DNA of 64,000 nucleotides, taken from assembly GCF_037893015.1 (NCBI RefSeq), contig NC_133660.1:281543067-281607066 (forward strand). Reading direction: 5' to 3'. Below are positions 44,810 through 63,289 of this stretch, in pieces. This DNA is from Macrotis lagotis. Taxonomy: Eukaryota > Chordata > Mammalia > Peramelemorphia > Peramelidae. A program made the translations under genes and the position numbers. Within the stretch, counting starts at the first letter, position 1, and every line of letters begins with the position of its first letter. Below the pieces are notes generated by a model, which saw nothing but the letters and a program-made list of their open reading frames with translations, searched no databases and was not told where the DNA came from.

Positions 44810-46303
44810 ATGGAAGCAGGCAGTGCCAGGCTGGCTCCACCCTGGAGGGCCAGATCTGAGTTGGATGATGACTATTATCCCCAAGGCGGTTGGGACACGG
44901 CCTTCTTAGTCACACTGCTGCTGCTGGGACTGCCAGCCAACGGGCTCATGGCATGGCTAGCAGGCTCCCAGGCCCGGCACAGGACTGGCAAGCGTCTAGC
45001 CCTCTTCTTGCTCAGCCTGGCCATCTCAGACTTCCTCTTCCTGGTGGCCGCTGCCTTCCAGATCATGGAGATTCGCCTACAGGGCCACTGGCCCCTTGGA
45101 ACAGCTGCCTGCCGATTCTATTACTTCCTCTGGGGCATCTCCTACTCCTCGGGCCTCTTCCTGTTGGCCGTTCTCAGCCTTGACCGTTGTCTAATGGCAT
45201 TGTTCCCTCGGTGGTATCCCTGCCATCGCCCATCACGCCTGCCACTCTGGCTGTGTTCAGGGTCCTGGATGCTGGCCACCTTGTACAGCGTGCCCTGGCT
45301 CATCTTTCCTGAGGCCAATGTGTGGTGGTATGACCTTGTCATCTGCCTCGACTTCTGGGACACCGAAGAGCTGCCCCTGCGGGTCCTGGAGATCCTTGGT
45401 GGGATGTTGCCCTTCCTCCTCCTCCTGGGCTCTCATGTGCTGACCCAAATCCAGGCTTGCTGCCGTCGCCGGCAGCAGCCGCAGCATGGCAGAACTGGGC
45501 CTCGCCTAGAGGGCTTCTCTCGCGTAGCCTCCACCATCCTGTCGGCCTACATTGTCCTCCGCCTGCCCTACCAGCTGGCCCAGCTGCTCTACCTGGCTTA
45601 CCTGTGGGACTTCTACCCTGGCTACTTTCTCTGGGAGGCACTGGTCTACTCTGACTACCTGCTCGTTCTCAACAGTTGTCTGAGTCCCTTCCTCTGCATC
45701 TTGGCCAGTGCCAACATCCGAGCCCTCCTTCATTCTATGCTCTCTTCCTTTGCCACTGCTTTGGCTGAGGAGCAGTTCAGGGTCGCCATGCCTGTGGCCT
45801 CCCCACCAGCTCAGCCAGAGTCTTCTGTCCAGCTCCAGACCACTCCTACTACCCAACTCCAGCCTCAAGCAAACCCCACGGCTCAGGTCCAGATGAACCC
45901 CACAGCTCAGGACCAGATGAACCCCACAGCTCAGGAACAGATGAACCCTACGGCTCAGGATCAGATGAACCCCATGGCTCAGGACCAGATGAACCCCACG
46001 GCTCAGGACCAGATGAACCCCACGGCTCAGGACCAGATGAACCCCACGGCTCAGGACCAGGTGAACTCTACTGCTCAGTCCCAGCCAAACTCGACAGATC
46101 AACCTCAGGCCAACCCTACAGTTCAGTCCTCTGAACTTCCCCCTACCTCAACCTCTGACCCCTGTGAAGGACCCACATCTAGTCTACCTACAGAACAGAC
46201 CACACCTGTTCCCCAAGAAGAGTTGGCCATGCCCCCTGCCCCTGAGGGAGACAGTTCTGGGGATGCTCTTCCAGAGACATCTCCCACCCAGGGTCCTTCT
46301 TGA
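44810..46303 (+). CDS. GPR152: GPR152, orphan class A G-protein-coupled receptor, single coding exon
   Basis: One uninterrupted frame codes 497 aa (human 470). After a short N-terminus without an N-glycosylation sequon, seven hydrophobic spans run from about 31 to 300. Cys101 (start of TM3) and Cys179 (loop 2) would make the usual disulfide. Two class A hallmarks are altered in the same way as in human: DRY is DRC (125-127), and NPxxY in TM7 is NSCLSPFL (288-295). Ligand and signalling are unknown. The tail (about 330-497) is Gln/Pro/Thr-rich and holds eight 8-residue units QMNPTAQD or variants (about 361-424). A possible acceptor site (ctgccctgcag at 44775-44785) lies just before the ATG, so an upstream non-coding exon may exist. 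No poly(A) hexamer was found in the next kilobase. Confidence 0.96.
   Translation: MEAGSARLAPPWRARSELDDDYYPQGGWDTAFLVTLLLLGLPANGLMAWLAGSQARHRTGKRLALFLLSLAISDFLFLVAAAFQIMEIRLQGHWPLGTAACRFYYFLWGISYSSGLFLLAVLSLDRCLMALFPRWYPCHRPSRLPLWLCSGSWMLATLYSVPWLIFPEANVWWYDLVICLDFWDTEELPLRVLEILGGMLPFLLLLGSHVLTQIQACCRRRQQPQHGRTGPRLEGFSRVASTILSAYIVLRLPYQLAQLLYLAYLWDFYPGYFLWEALVYSDYLLVLNSCLSPFLCILASANIRALLHSMLSSFATALAEEQFRVAMPVASPPAQPESSVQLQTTPTTQLQPQANPTAQVQMNPTAQDQMNPTAQEQMNPTAQDQMNPMAQDQMNPTAQDQMNPTAQDQMNPTAQDQVNSTAQSQPNSTDQPQANPTVQSSELPPTSTSDPCEGPTSSLPTEQTTPVPQEELAMPPAPEGDSSGDALPETSPTQGPS
45890..46081 (+). repeat. 24-bp coding tandem repeat in GPR152
   Basis: Eight units of 24 bases in frame, starting at 45890, 45914, 45938, 45962, 45986, 46010, 46034 and 46058. 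Seven code QMNP(T/M)AQ(D/E) and the last codes QVNSTAQS. The units at 45986, 46010 and 46034 are almost identical in DNA. Human GPR152 has a comparable run of 8-residue units with different wording. Confidence 0.95.
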
Positions 46304-47589
46304 GAGGAGGAATATGGTCTGGGGTGAGGGAGGCAGACAAGGATGCCCCTCCCCACAGAGAACCTGGATAACCAACCACTCCTAGCCAATGGGCTGAGAG
46401 TCAGAACAGAGAAAGAAGTCAAGGGAAAATCCCTCCTATTCACCTGCACCCAGGTGCCAGAGGGAAGGAAAGCTCATCCAAGGAACCAACATCTCCCTCC
46501 ATCCACTCAACAAATAGCTCCCCATGGACTGCTGACTTGAGGGTCAGAGTTAGCAATGAAGAGTGTGCCACTGGTCCCCTCCAACCTTCAGAGCCTTGTA
46601 GCTAGGCCCTAAACTGGCAATCAGGTCCTGGTTCTCTCTTGCTCACTCTGGCCTCCACCTGGGATAGTAACAGGTCCCTTCAATCATGCCTTCCCATCCA
46701 CCTCAATCTCCTTTAGAATGCCAAGAAGAGGGTGGGGGACCCCTAGTCTCCTCTCCAGACTGCCCCCAAAATGAACTTCCACCGGAAGATTTTCATGACT
46801 CTCTGAAGAAAGGCTGAAGCCCAGTCTCTGGTCCCTGGTAGGTGACAACACATCTGATTATCCCAAAGATAAACCAGGGGATGGCAGGAGGGTTCTTGCC
46901 TTCTCCAAAGGGATCCCTTCCATTTTCCTTTACCCTCCATGCTAGTCAAGTGTAGTTTGATTTACCAGATGCTGATTTGTGCCCAGCTTCTCAGGAAGCC
47001 TCCTGTTGGATGGAGCCCTCCTTGGGTCAGGCCATGGGGCCCTAGTCTCTATTGGGCTGCCCACCTTCAACTCCAACCTTTCCACCATTGGTTACAGTCT
47101 CAGTGATGGATGGGCCCTTCCCAGGGGTCATCTAGTCCAACCAAGGCTTAAGAAGGAGTATCTCTGGGACATCCCTGCCACCCTCTGCTCACAGACCACC
47201 AAGGAGCAAGAACTCCCCTACCTCCCAAGAGCTTAGCCCACTCTCTCAGGGATTTTTTTCTTTGAATCCACTGTTCCAGGTCCTGCTTCCAAGGGCCAAG
47301 GGAACACAGAAGACATTTCATCTTTTTTTCCATATGACAGGGAGCACAGTCTCTCTGCCAAGTCTTATCTTCTCACCACCATCAAGCAAGTCTCATATGG
47401 AATGATTCAAGGTCCATCACTACAACTGGACAAATTGTTTATTTTTATTATTTTATTTATTTATTAAGTGCTTGCTGTATAGGAACCTTTTAACCAAGGA
47501 ATGCTCACCCAGCCAACAATGGCTTTGCTAAATGTGACATCCAAAGCGGAATATAGCTATGCAAATGTGGGCAGCATAGAGCAACTGGA

Positions 47590-48310
47590 AGGTGGGTTAA
47601 AATGACATTAGCTTTCTTGGCTGCCTTGGGCTTGTTCTTGTGGTCCACTCAAACCCCCAGAGCTTTTCTTCCAGGAACTGCTTTCTAAACACATTTTCCC
47701 ATTTTGCTCTTGTGAAGTTTATATCTGAAACCCAAGTATACAACTTATCTTTATTGAATTCCAGCTTATTTATTTCAGCCAAATATTTTAACTAGTTGAA
47801 AGCATTTAGGATCTGTGTTGGGTCTTCTTAGATTCAATATATTTGTTGTCCTTCCTAGCTGTGTGTCATTTGCAAATTTGACAAGAGTGCCATCTCTGAT
47901 GGGCAGCATGGTGTGGAGCAATGGCTTCAGCATCAGAGTGACCCTAGCTTCAAGTCTTGCCTCTGATGCAAGAGCTGTGTGACCTCGGGCAATTCAGTTT
48001 CTCCGAGCTTTCAACCAACTCCCTAAATTGGATTGGGGGGCTCTCTGACTCTTAGTGCTCCCCTAAATTGTTGAGCTGTTGCTAATCTGCTTTGGGACAT
48101 TGAGGGAGGGAGATTCCTCACCAGAAGTTCCATATATCCATGAGTCTGGACCAAAAGACAAACACTATTTCTAGTCTACTCTATCCAAGGAATTGATAAA
48201 AGGAGTAAACAGTCCAGGATCAGGTGCTTAACCTTGGGAACTTCCCTGGAGATTTCTTTATGAATTGACAAGGAGCCACGGATGACTATTCATCCAGTCC
48301 CATGCCTTAC
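47590..48310. repeat. CR1/L3-like LINE remnant split by a MIR-type SINE
   Basis: The phrases 'ttgtccttcctagctgtgtg', 'tcatttgcaaatttgacaag', 'attgataaaaggagtaaaca' and 'gatcaggtgcttaaccttgg' follow the order of an old CR1/L3-type repeat as I remember it. A MIR-like SINE ('gtgtgacctcgggcaattca') interrupts it at about 47905-48060. Family assignment is tentative. Confidence 0.4.
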
Positions 48311-49891
48311 ATTTTTTCATGCCTTAATATACATCTCTGGCCATGTTACCCTCCCACATACACTCAAAAATATTTGGTAACTCCTTGATAAAGTTCCATT
48401 TCCTTAGGTTGGCATTCAAGACCCTCACCTTATAGTCCATTACCCCTCACCATGAACCCTAGACATCAATCTAACTACTCTTTTTTTCTACATTTGCTTG
48501 ATTGCTATTCAAAAGTATAAGAAACTGCTTTGGGAGGTGCTGAATTTCTCTGTAACCCGAGATCTTCTAATAGAGGTCTTCCCCTAACAAGAAAAAGAGG
48601 GGCAAGTTGAGAGCAACAGCAAAAATGACTGAGTCCAAATGTGCAGGATCTGATACTGCTGTGGACAGCTTGAGCCGGCCTTCTCATCTGACAAGAGTCC
48701 CTGGGCTCCCTTCATTTGAAATTTCTTCCTTAACTTACAAGGACAGGCTTGTCCAGTCTTCCACCTTCCTATGTCTACCTCAGTATAAAACCACATTGAC
48801 TCAACCGCCTAGGAGCCATGCCGAATCAGTCTGTGGTTATAGATGAACTGGATGTGTAAATCTAGATACGTGCATTGTGTAGATGTCTTATGTATTTGTC
48901 TATGTTTCTTATGTATTTGTGTGTCTGAACATATTTCTATATCATAGTCTATATCTATATTTCTTAGAACCAAACAAAAATGGGTTCAAAGTTCAAGATG
49001 AAGGCCATCTCCTTGTGTTTTTCTGTGTGTGTGTGTGTAACCGGGTGTTAGATTAGATGTGGGTGAACCATGTTTTATGCTTGGTGATGCAGGACAGGAC
49101 TAGGGCATAGAAGCTAGATGGGCAGCGTCTGTGGGGGATGTCACTAAGGGCATGCCTCTTTCACAGGTATCCAGTAAGCTCTAGATCCTCCAAAGACTCT
49201 TCCAGGGCTTGAGAATTCTCTGTGCACCTATTTTCTCCCACCACCTACCCAGCTTTTGAGGTTCAATTCAAAGCCACCTCTTCCCCGGAGCTTTCCAAGA
49301 TTTCCTCCCTTCCCATTCCCCAGCCAACCATTCGTCTTTTGGAAATCCTCTCCTATGCCAGAGGTTGCTCTATTGGCATTATGCCTATTTACTAAACTGA
49401 GAATATTCTGCCGGCAGGAGTTGAATTTTAGCTATCCCTGTTGCCCCTCTTCAATGTGTCCCAGAAGAGACAAGGGATAAATGCCCACCACCTGACTGAC
49501 AAATATCACCAGCCAATGAACCCATCAAGCTGAAAATTGACTTGAGTTCTCCTGGGAGGTGAGGTGGGCCCTGGACTGGGTGCTGTTAGAAGACCCCAGA
49601 TAGAAACTACACCAAGGCTACCTGTAGTCCAGTCCTTGCAATGGATCGAGGTAACATGTGACTTCCCAGATTTCCCTGGCCACTCCTCCCAGTGTGCGTC
49701 CATGGTGCCCCAACATGTCCCAGCTCCCTTGGCTTTTGCCCTAGCTTCCAAAATTACCTTCTGGAGCCCCCAAAACTCACAACCTTCAGTCCTTCAGGAT
49801 GCGGTTCTCTGAGACTGAGTGTTGAGTAACTAATACCAGCTTAATATAGTTGGCCCACTAAGGGGACTTGCGTTTTAAAAACAGATGTCTG

Positions 49892-50047
49892 GGGGCAGCT
49901 AGGTGGCTCAGTGGATAGAGCACTGGTCCTGGAGTCAGGAGTACGTGAGTTCAAATCTGACCTCAGACACTTAATAATTGCCTAGCTGTGTGACCTTGGG
50001 CAAGTCACTTTACCCCATTGCCTTAAATTAAAAAACAAAAATAAAAG
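49892..50047 (+). repeat. WSINE1-type SINE with target-site duplication
   Basis: Complete copy starting 'gggggcagctaggtggctca' and ending in an A-rich tail. The flank cagatgtctg at 49882-49891 recurs at 50048-50057; if extended leftward into the A-rich sequence the match is about 14 bases with one change. Confidence 0.92.
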
Positions 50048-51242
50048 CAGATGTCTGCAGAGGCTGCAAAAGTCTCATGGTGGAATTTCAGACTCCTTGA
50101 AAAGACTTCAGGTGCTGCAGCTGGGGACCCATCTTGTTCTGGCCCCCAAAGTTTCCCTTTTCCCATTCCCAAAGCCAATGTAGAGCCAGCCAAAATAACA
50201 CTCCAGTTCTTTGGATTGATGTTCAAAGCCCTCCAATACATCTGACCAGAGGTTCCCTTCCCCAGCTCCCTGCCTTTTCCCATGACTCAATTTTGGCCAG
50301 GCCAGACTCTCCTTCCACTTTGCAACCCAGTGCACCCATCGCTGGGGGCCCAGTACCTTCAGGAAACACCATTATGATTAACAAACCATAGGCCAGGGAA
50401 GTTCCTATTATAGTTGTCTTTGTACCCAATTTCCAGGGGCACCCAAGGCCAATGGTGAATATCAGATCTCAGAGCTGACTAGATCTGCTTGGATTCTGGA
50501 CCTAGGCCTCTCTCCACTAGGCCTCATGGCCCCGATAAGACTGGGAAGGGCAATGTTGTATCCAAAGGCGCTGGGACCCGGACCTCGTGTCAAACAACCC
50601 AAGCTTCCTGGATCAGCTTATCAACCAGTTTCCCGCTGTGCCTGGAATAGTCTGGATACAACAAATAATACTGGGGACAGACTGAAGATGGCTGCAGAGC
50701 TTGGTTGGTTTAGAGATAAAAAGGAATCATAATCCAGGGCATCCCTTAGAGTCCTTGGGGGCTGCACGGGTGCTCAGGCTGGGTCCAGAGGAGTCTCCTC
50801 AGGGAACTGGATCCCCTCTAATCCTTTCTCCCCCTCAGACCTTGAGGTCTATTTCTTTGAGACCTACTCACCACAAATGACCATGAGGCAGATGGCTCAG
50901 AATAAAACAGACTTTTATTTCAAATCAGAGTATCATATAACATGGAATGTCTGTGCTGGGAGAGCCTTGCAACATGGAGGTATATCTTCCGGAGTCCAAA
51001 AACACCACTCTCTCCTCTGGGGGAATCCTGCCTTTTGTGCAGGTGTGAAGTCAGTAGATGCTCTCTGAGCTCCTTCCCACTCTGAAAAGATAAGATTCTA
51101 AAATAGGTCTTAGTCTCTATAGCAGCAATTTTATTTCCAGGTGCTTCCTGGGCACCATGATTTGTAATGACCTTGGCCTAAGAAGAAAAATAGCCAGTCT
51201 CCCTGACTTCAGGCCACTGTGACACCACTTGGCTTCCCAGGG

Positions 51243-51555
51243 CAGCTAGGTGGTCCAAGTGGATAGAGCGCTGGTCTTGGAGTAAGGAGGACAGGAATTA
51301 GAATCCTGCCTCAGACATAGGACTCTTACTAGCTGTGTGACCTTGGGCAAGTCACTTAACCTTGACTGCCTCACATCCAGGGCCATCTCCAGTTGTCCTG
51401 ATTCCTATCTGGCCACAAGACCCAGATGACTCTGGAGGAGAAAGTGAGGCTGGTGACTTAGCACAGCACCCCCCCCCCACTCAAATCCAATTCACATGCT
51501 TGTCATGGTATCACCTCCCTGATGTCATGGGCTTCTTCGAAAATGAAGGACACAC
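51243..51555 (+). repeat. composite SINE: tRNA-like head with RTE-type 3' body
   Basis: Head 'gggcagctaggtggtccaag' and 'agctgtgtgaccttgggcaa', then a body reading 'agatgactctggaggagaaa', 'gtgaggctggtgacttagca' and the end 'gaaaatgaaggacac'. The second half is the plus-strand counterpart of the elements at 21300 and 22230, which supports one family (MAR1-like). Confidence 0.65.
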
Positions 51556-52415
51556 ATTTTTACCCAATTATCTGTGGGCTCTCCTATTAGACAGGGCTTT
51601 GCTTTGCTTGACCCCAGAGGTCAGAACTAAAAACAGTGGAGGAAGAAGCTCCACAAAAGGGCAGATTTGAACTTGATCAGAAAGAGATGTCTGAACAGTG
51701 AAGGCAGCCTGGATTGAGGCTGTGAGCTTCCCAGTAGGAGAGGTCTTCAGGGGAGGCAAGGGGCCTCATTTTGGGGAATTTCTATACAAAGATGTTCCTT
51801 TCTAGCTCCAACCTTTAGAGATTCTCTCATTCCAAGAACCATGGTGGTAGCTGCTAGGCCCTGTGATCCTTCATTCTCCCAGTGCAGGCTGATGTGCCTG
51901 TGGCAAGGATCTGTCTCTCTATTATTAGTCTTTCTTAGTCCTCAATCCATCCCTCTATCCCAAATTCCAACACAAACACCCATTAATATTCCTTAAGTCA
52001 CATTTTTATCATGACTTTGGCCACATTGCTCTCTGTACTAGTTTCTTCACCTGTGATATGAGGGAATAGACTCAATGGCCTACCAACTCTAAATCTAAGA
52101 CCCCAAGATCATGCTAACTCCTGGGATCTTCAATGGCTCCCAACTGCTAAGAAAATTCCAACTCCTCAACATGGGTCTCTCCTACCACTAAATTTCATCT
52201 TTCACTAATTCTCCAACTTTCAGACTCTGTGAGCCAGTCTGGGCTCCTCAGAGACCCTCATCCTTCTGCCCCACAAATCTCTAGATGGGCCTATACTGAA
52301 CTTTAATTCATGTTGTGATTTCCCCATCTGGAATACCATGCTCTCTCCTATTACTGAAAAAATCCCCACCCTGCCACTGCTGTCCTTCAGAACCCACTTA
52401 GAATCCCATGTTTTG

Positions 52416-52574
52416 GGGCAGCTAGGTGGCGTAGTGGATAAAGCACCAGCCCTGGAGTCAGGAGTACCTGGGTTCAAATCTGGTCTCAGACACTTAATAA
52501 TTACCTAGCTGTGTGGCCTTGGGCAAGCCACTTAACCCCCTTTGCCTTGGCAAAAAAAACTAAAAAAAAAAAAA
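52416..52574 (+). repeat. WSINE1-type SINE with perfect 16-bp target-site duplication
   Basis: Near-consensus copy with a 13-base terminal A run. agaatcccatgttttg is present at 52400-52415 and 52575-52590 without a mismatch, so the insertion looks young. Confidence 0.95.
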
Positions 52575-52591
52575 AGAATCCCATGTTTTGT

Positions 52592-53560
52592 TTTATTATT
52601 ATTTTAACTTTCAGTTCCAAATTCTCTCCCCTTTCCTCTACCCCTTTCCCTACCCACCGAGAAGGCAAGAAATACAACCTCCATTTTACATTTAAAGTCA
52701 AGGCAAAACATATTTCCACGTTAGCCATGTTGCAGGAGAAAAAAGCAAGAACAATCAAGGAAAATGGGAAAAAAAATCTCAACTCAGGATTCATCAATTC
52801 TCTAAGGTGGTGGGGGTGGGGGGAGCAGGGAATAACATTTTCCCCTCAAGAATACTTTGAAATTAAAGTGGCTCATTGTCTGGGTCAGAATAGCTAAGGC
52901 GATCATTGTTACACTTGCTGTTACTTTGTATCTGGTTCTGCTCACTTCACTTTACATCAGCTCATACAAGTCTTCCCAAATTTTCCAAACCCATCCCCCT
53001 CATCATTTTTCATAGTACAATAGCATCCCATCACAATCACATCACAACTCCTTCAGCCATTCCACAATTGATGGGCATTCCTTTCATTTCCAATTCTTTA
53101 CCACCAAAAAAAAAGTTGCTAGAAATATTTGTGTACATTTGGATCTTTTTGCTTTTTCTTTGATGTCTTCAGGATACAGACCTATCAGTGTATTTCTGGG
53201 TCAGAACATATGCATTTTTATGACCCTTTGGGCATCATTCTAAATTACTTTCCAGAATGGTTGGATCAGTTCACAATTGCACCAACAATATATCAGTGTC
53301 CCAGTTTCCCCCCATTCCCACCAACATTTGTCATTTTTCCTTTTCTGTCATATTAGCCAGTCTGATAGGTATGGGGTGGTAGGTATCTCAGAGGACTTTT
53401 AATTTACATTTCTCTGATGGATAGTGATTTAGAGCATTTTTAAAATATACTATAGATAGTTTTGATTTCTTCTGAAAACTTCTGTGCATATCCTTTGACC
53501 ATTTATCAATTAGGAAGTGATTTTTATTATTATAAATTGGACTCGGTTCTCTATGTAATT
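52592..53560 (-). mobile_element. L1 3' part, older copy
   Basis: Minus-orientation L1: 3' UTR from 52592, then the ORF2 C-terminal region in reverse ('gaccctttgggcatcattct', 'cagaatggttggatcagttc', 'gcaccaacaatatatcagtg', 'ttagccagtctgataggt', 'atttacatttctctgatgga'). It extends further into ORF2 than the L1 at 38797 and is more diverged from it than two recent copies would be. The frame is broken by several stops. Confidence 0.85.
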
Positions 53561-53779
53561 GAGAGTTGGAAGTCTCATCATTCTTAATAATTATAATGGA
53601 GATGACAGGTCTCTAGTGTATCAATACAATTAGTAATATAGCTCATCGAGCTACTTTCGTCAACATCTCAAAGCTTCATGATGTTACCACCAAGGCAGAT
53701 TACAGCCCCTAGATGACCTGGAAGGTGGCCTTTGAATGTTGATGGAAATAAACCTGTGGGACTTCAGCCAGCACACTAT

Positions 53780-54215
53780 CACTGGACCTTCCTGGGGAGC
53801 CTTCCCAGTTTTCCAGAATCTGATAACACCGGAGCTGTGCTGGCAATAGCTTCCATAGGCCAGGGTCACCTTTCTCACAAGGCCAGGCTTTGGCCTCCTG
53901 GCTCGACTGCAAACCAGAACCTATCTCCAAACTGGACTGGGGCATTTTTTTTTCTGGCTGACACCTCCTGCCCAGAATTTTTTCCTTCCTTGTCTCCCCT
54001 TCCAGGATTCCCTGGTTGCCTCCAAGTCTCAACTAAAATCTCACTGTCCCCAAGCCCTCCTAATTCTAGGGCTTCCCTTCTGTTGATTATTTCATATTTA
54101 GTTTGTGTTCATAGATGTCTCCCTCACTAGATGGTGTACTCCTTGAGGGCAGGGAATGACTTTGGCCTTTCTTTGGATCACCAGTGCTTTACACAAAATC
54201 TGGCACATATTCGTT
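53780..54215 (+). repeat. L2-type LINE 3' part
   Basis: Reads 'caagtctcaactaaaatctc', 'ttctgttgattatttcatat', 'gtactccttgagggcaggga' and 'atctggcacatattcgttga' in order, reaching close to the L2 3' end. Confidence 0.75.
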
Positions 54216-54639
54216 GACTAACTGGCAAGCAGACCAAATCCAACTTCTTATGGGTCCATTTGCCAGAGGAGGTGAAAGAATGCTGAATGGTTGGCCCAAA
54301 GACGTCACAGCTGGGATGGCTTAGCTCCCAAGTTCCTCCCACGCTCTCCTCCAAGAGGACCGGTTTGGCCCAACTAACGGAGCTCAGAATTTTCTTGGGG
54401 AGGGAAAATGGGAAGGGAAGTGGGAGTGGGTTTTCTTCCCAGATCCTGTCAGTGGGGCCAGCCGGGCTCCATTCCCACTTCTCCTGAGTTTACATACTTC
54501 CATTCCATTGCTTACTTAGCTTTCCCAGGTCGAAGTTAGCAGAAATGGAGGTTGGGGTGAGGGTGGGGGCGGAGGGACTAAGAATTTTATTAATAACTTC
54601 CCTTCTTAGACACCCTCTTCAGACATACTTTGGAATGGG

Positions 54640-54735
54640 AAGACCTGGGTTCAAATCTCATCCAGCCACTGGGCAGCTTTGGGACCTGCAAGGTGGGAGT
54701 GAGGTCCTTTCCTTTAGGGCCTTAGTTTCCATTCT
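54640..54735 (+). repeat. MIR-type SINE fragment
   Basis: Contains 'ggaagacctgggttcaaatc', 'cactgggcagctttgggacc' and 'gggccttagtttccattctc'. Confidence 0.6.
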
Positions 54736-54751
54736 CTGTATCTCCCCCCCC

Positions 54752-54872
54752 CCCCAAGGCAATAGGGTTAAGTGACTTGCTCAGGGTCACACAGCGAAGT
54801 GATAAGTGTGTGAGGCTGCATTTGAACTCAAGTCCTCCTGCTCCTCTAGCCACTGCCCCATCTAGCTGCCCT
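54752..54872 (-). repeat. WSINE/CORE-type SINE fragment
   Basis: Reverse copy: 'ggcaatagggttaagtgact', 'tgctcagggtcacacagcga', 'gaggctgcatttgaactcaa', 'gccccatctagctgccc'. Confidence 0.75.
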
Positions 54873-55074
54873 CCTTCTCTAAATCTTTTCACCTCACCCC
54901 CCTGCACTGGGAGTCGGAATCCTCCAGGAGTAGTCCCGCCTCATCCTACGTCACTCTCCCTCACTTGGGCCTTGGTTTGCCCAGCTGTAAAGGGGAGGAT
55001 GTGCTGTGAAGTGGGAAGGCAGTCTCTGCCATTTGTCCCCTGGGCTCCAGCCTAGATGGCGCTCAGGATTTAGA

Positions 55075-55165
55075 GCTGGGAGGAGCCTTGGTGACTTCTG
55101 GTGCAAACACTTGGTTTTACAAAGGAGGAAACTGAGGCTCAGAGAAAAGCTCGAAGGCAGGTTAG
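55075..55165 (-). repeat. MIR-type SINE fragment
   Basis: Contains 'agctgggaggagccttggtg', 'tggttttacaaaggaggaaa' and 'ctgaggctcagagaaaagc'. Confidence 0.65.
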
Positions 55166-55559
55166 CACTCAGGTCGTCAGGCTTCGGAGAAGTGTCCTGC
55201 TCCCTGGACCCCAGGGCCTAAGGGGCTTCTTCGGGGCCGAATGGACTCAGTGGGCCTTTTGTCCCCCCAGGTCTGCGGCCCCCACCCCCACCCCGCCCCC
55301 GATCACCAAGGCTCGGGCTCTTTACGGGTCATTCCAAGGGACGATGGTGGGGGAGGGGCCCCCTTCTCAGGACGGCTCCCCGCCCCCCAGGCCTGCTGTG
55401 GCCTCCCGCGCCCCTCCCCCTCCCCTGCGCCCCCTCCCCGTCCTGAGTGCCACCACTGCCTCCCCCTTGCCTGGGGACCCCGGGACCTTCCAAGAGCCAG
55501 CCTGGGTGCGGGGTGCAGGGGGGCCTGGCAGAGGAGGGGGCGAGGGGCCCCTGCTGCCC

Positions 55560-55960
55560 CCCTCAGAGCTCAACTCCTCCCCCCGCCCCCCGCCCCGCCC
55601 CCGGGCATCCTCGGTCACTTCCTGATTCCCGCTTCCTGCTTCCCAGACTTGGGGCTCCAGAGCCGCGGCCGGACTCGATCCCGCGGCCCCGCCAGCGGCG
55701 CCCCCCGCCCCCCGGTGAGTAGGGGCGGGGCTGGGGAGGGGGCGCGGCCGCCCCCAGCAGCCCTCCGCCCCCTGGCCTTGGGACCCGGGGTGCAGGGGAA
55801 CGGGGGGCCGAGGGGCCCCTGCCGCGCACCGGCCCCCCACCTCCGCCCACCTGCCGTAGCCTGGACCCTGGCCGAGGCCCCCCGGGGCGGGCAGCAGCGG
55901 GCAGCGGGCCTGGGGCAGGGGCACCCCCGGAGCGGGCGCTGGAAGGGGGTGGTTTAAGGA
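55560..55960 (+). promoter_or_regulatory. CORO1B: CpG island, CORO1B promoter and 5' non-coding exon
   Basis: Dense CpG with GC boxes (ccccgccccc) and ETS-type 'cttcctg/cttccc' motifs at 55617-55645. A clean donor (CCCG|GTGAGT at 55714/55715) marks the end of a likely non-coding exon 1. It would join the acceptor at 56466-56467, two bases before the start codon at 56470. Human CORO1B also has a non-coding first exon. The exon's 5' end is not determined. Confidence 0.7.
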
Positions 55961-56104
55961 CAGCCCCACTTCCCAAGGCCCACTGCCGGCTGGGAGCAGC
56001 CCAAGGAAGGCGCCCCAAGGCCCCCAGGAAGCCCCAGAGAGCCCGCGGCTTCCCTTGCAGGACAGATTGCCCTCGCGCTTAGGAGGGAAGGAGGCAAGGA
56101 CGGG

Positions 56105-63162
<7,058 letters not shown>

Positions 63163-63261
63163 TAGTCCCCCAGCCCACACTCCCAGGCTCCCCCAGACAC
63201 AAGCCTCCTGCCCTCTGCTCCCTGGTGGAAGTTGTGGGGCTGACTCTATATTTTCATTCCA

Positions 63262-63267
63262 AATAAA
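63262..63267 (+). terminator. CORO1B: CORO1B polyadenylation signal (AATAAA)
   Basis: A canonical AATAAA about 280 bases after the stop codon, 'aaataaaaagctttctaaga', with GGGGCC and T-rich sequence following. The 3' UTR would be 62984 to about 63285. Confidence 0.88.
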
Positions 63268-63289
63268 AAGCTTTCTAAGAACTTGGCCG

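Larger units (their letters stand above)
46304..55560. other. GPR152-CORO1B intergenic region
   Basis: About 9.3 kb with no supported exon. 46304-47400 is the likely GPR152 3' UTR plus unclassified DNA. From 47420 on, LINE remnants dominate: a CR1/L3-like piece at 47590-48310, L2 pieces at about 48330-48470, 49200-49490, 50160-50330, 52000-52400 and 53780-54215, and an L1 at 52592-53560. SINEs lie at 49892, 51243, 52416 and 54752. 50400-51230 holds nothing I can name apart from one TTAGAACA-like unit near 50940. Confidence 0.5.

Noticed and set aside
45506-46102. Minus-strand 198-aa frame across the GPR152 tail
   Set aside because: It is the mirror of the 24-bp coding repeat of GPR152. Its similarity to a frame at 42385-42678 comes only from the copied 59 bases.
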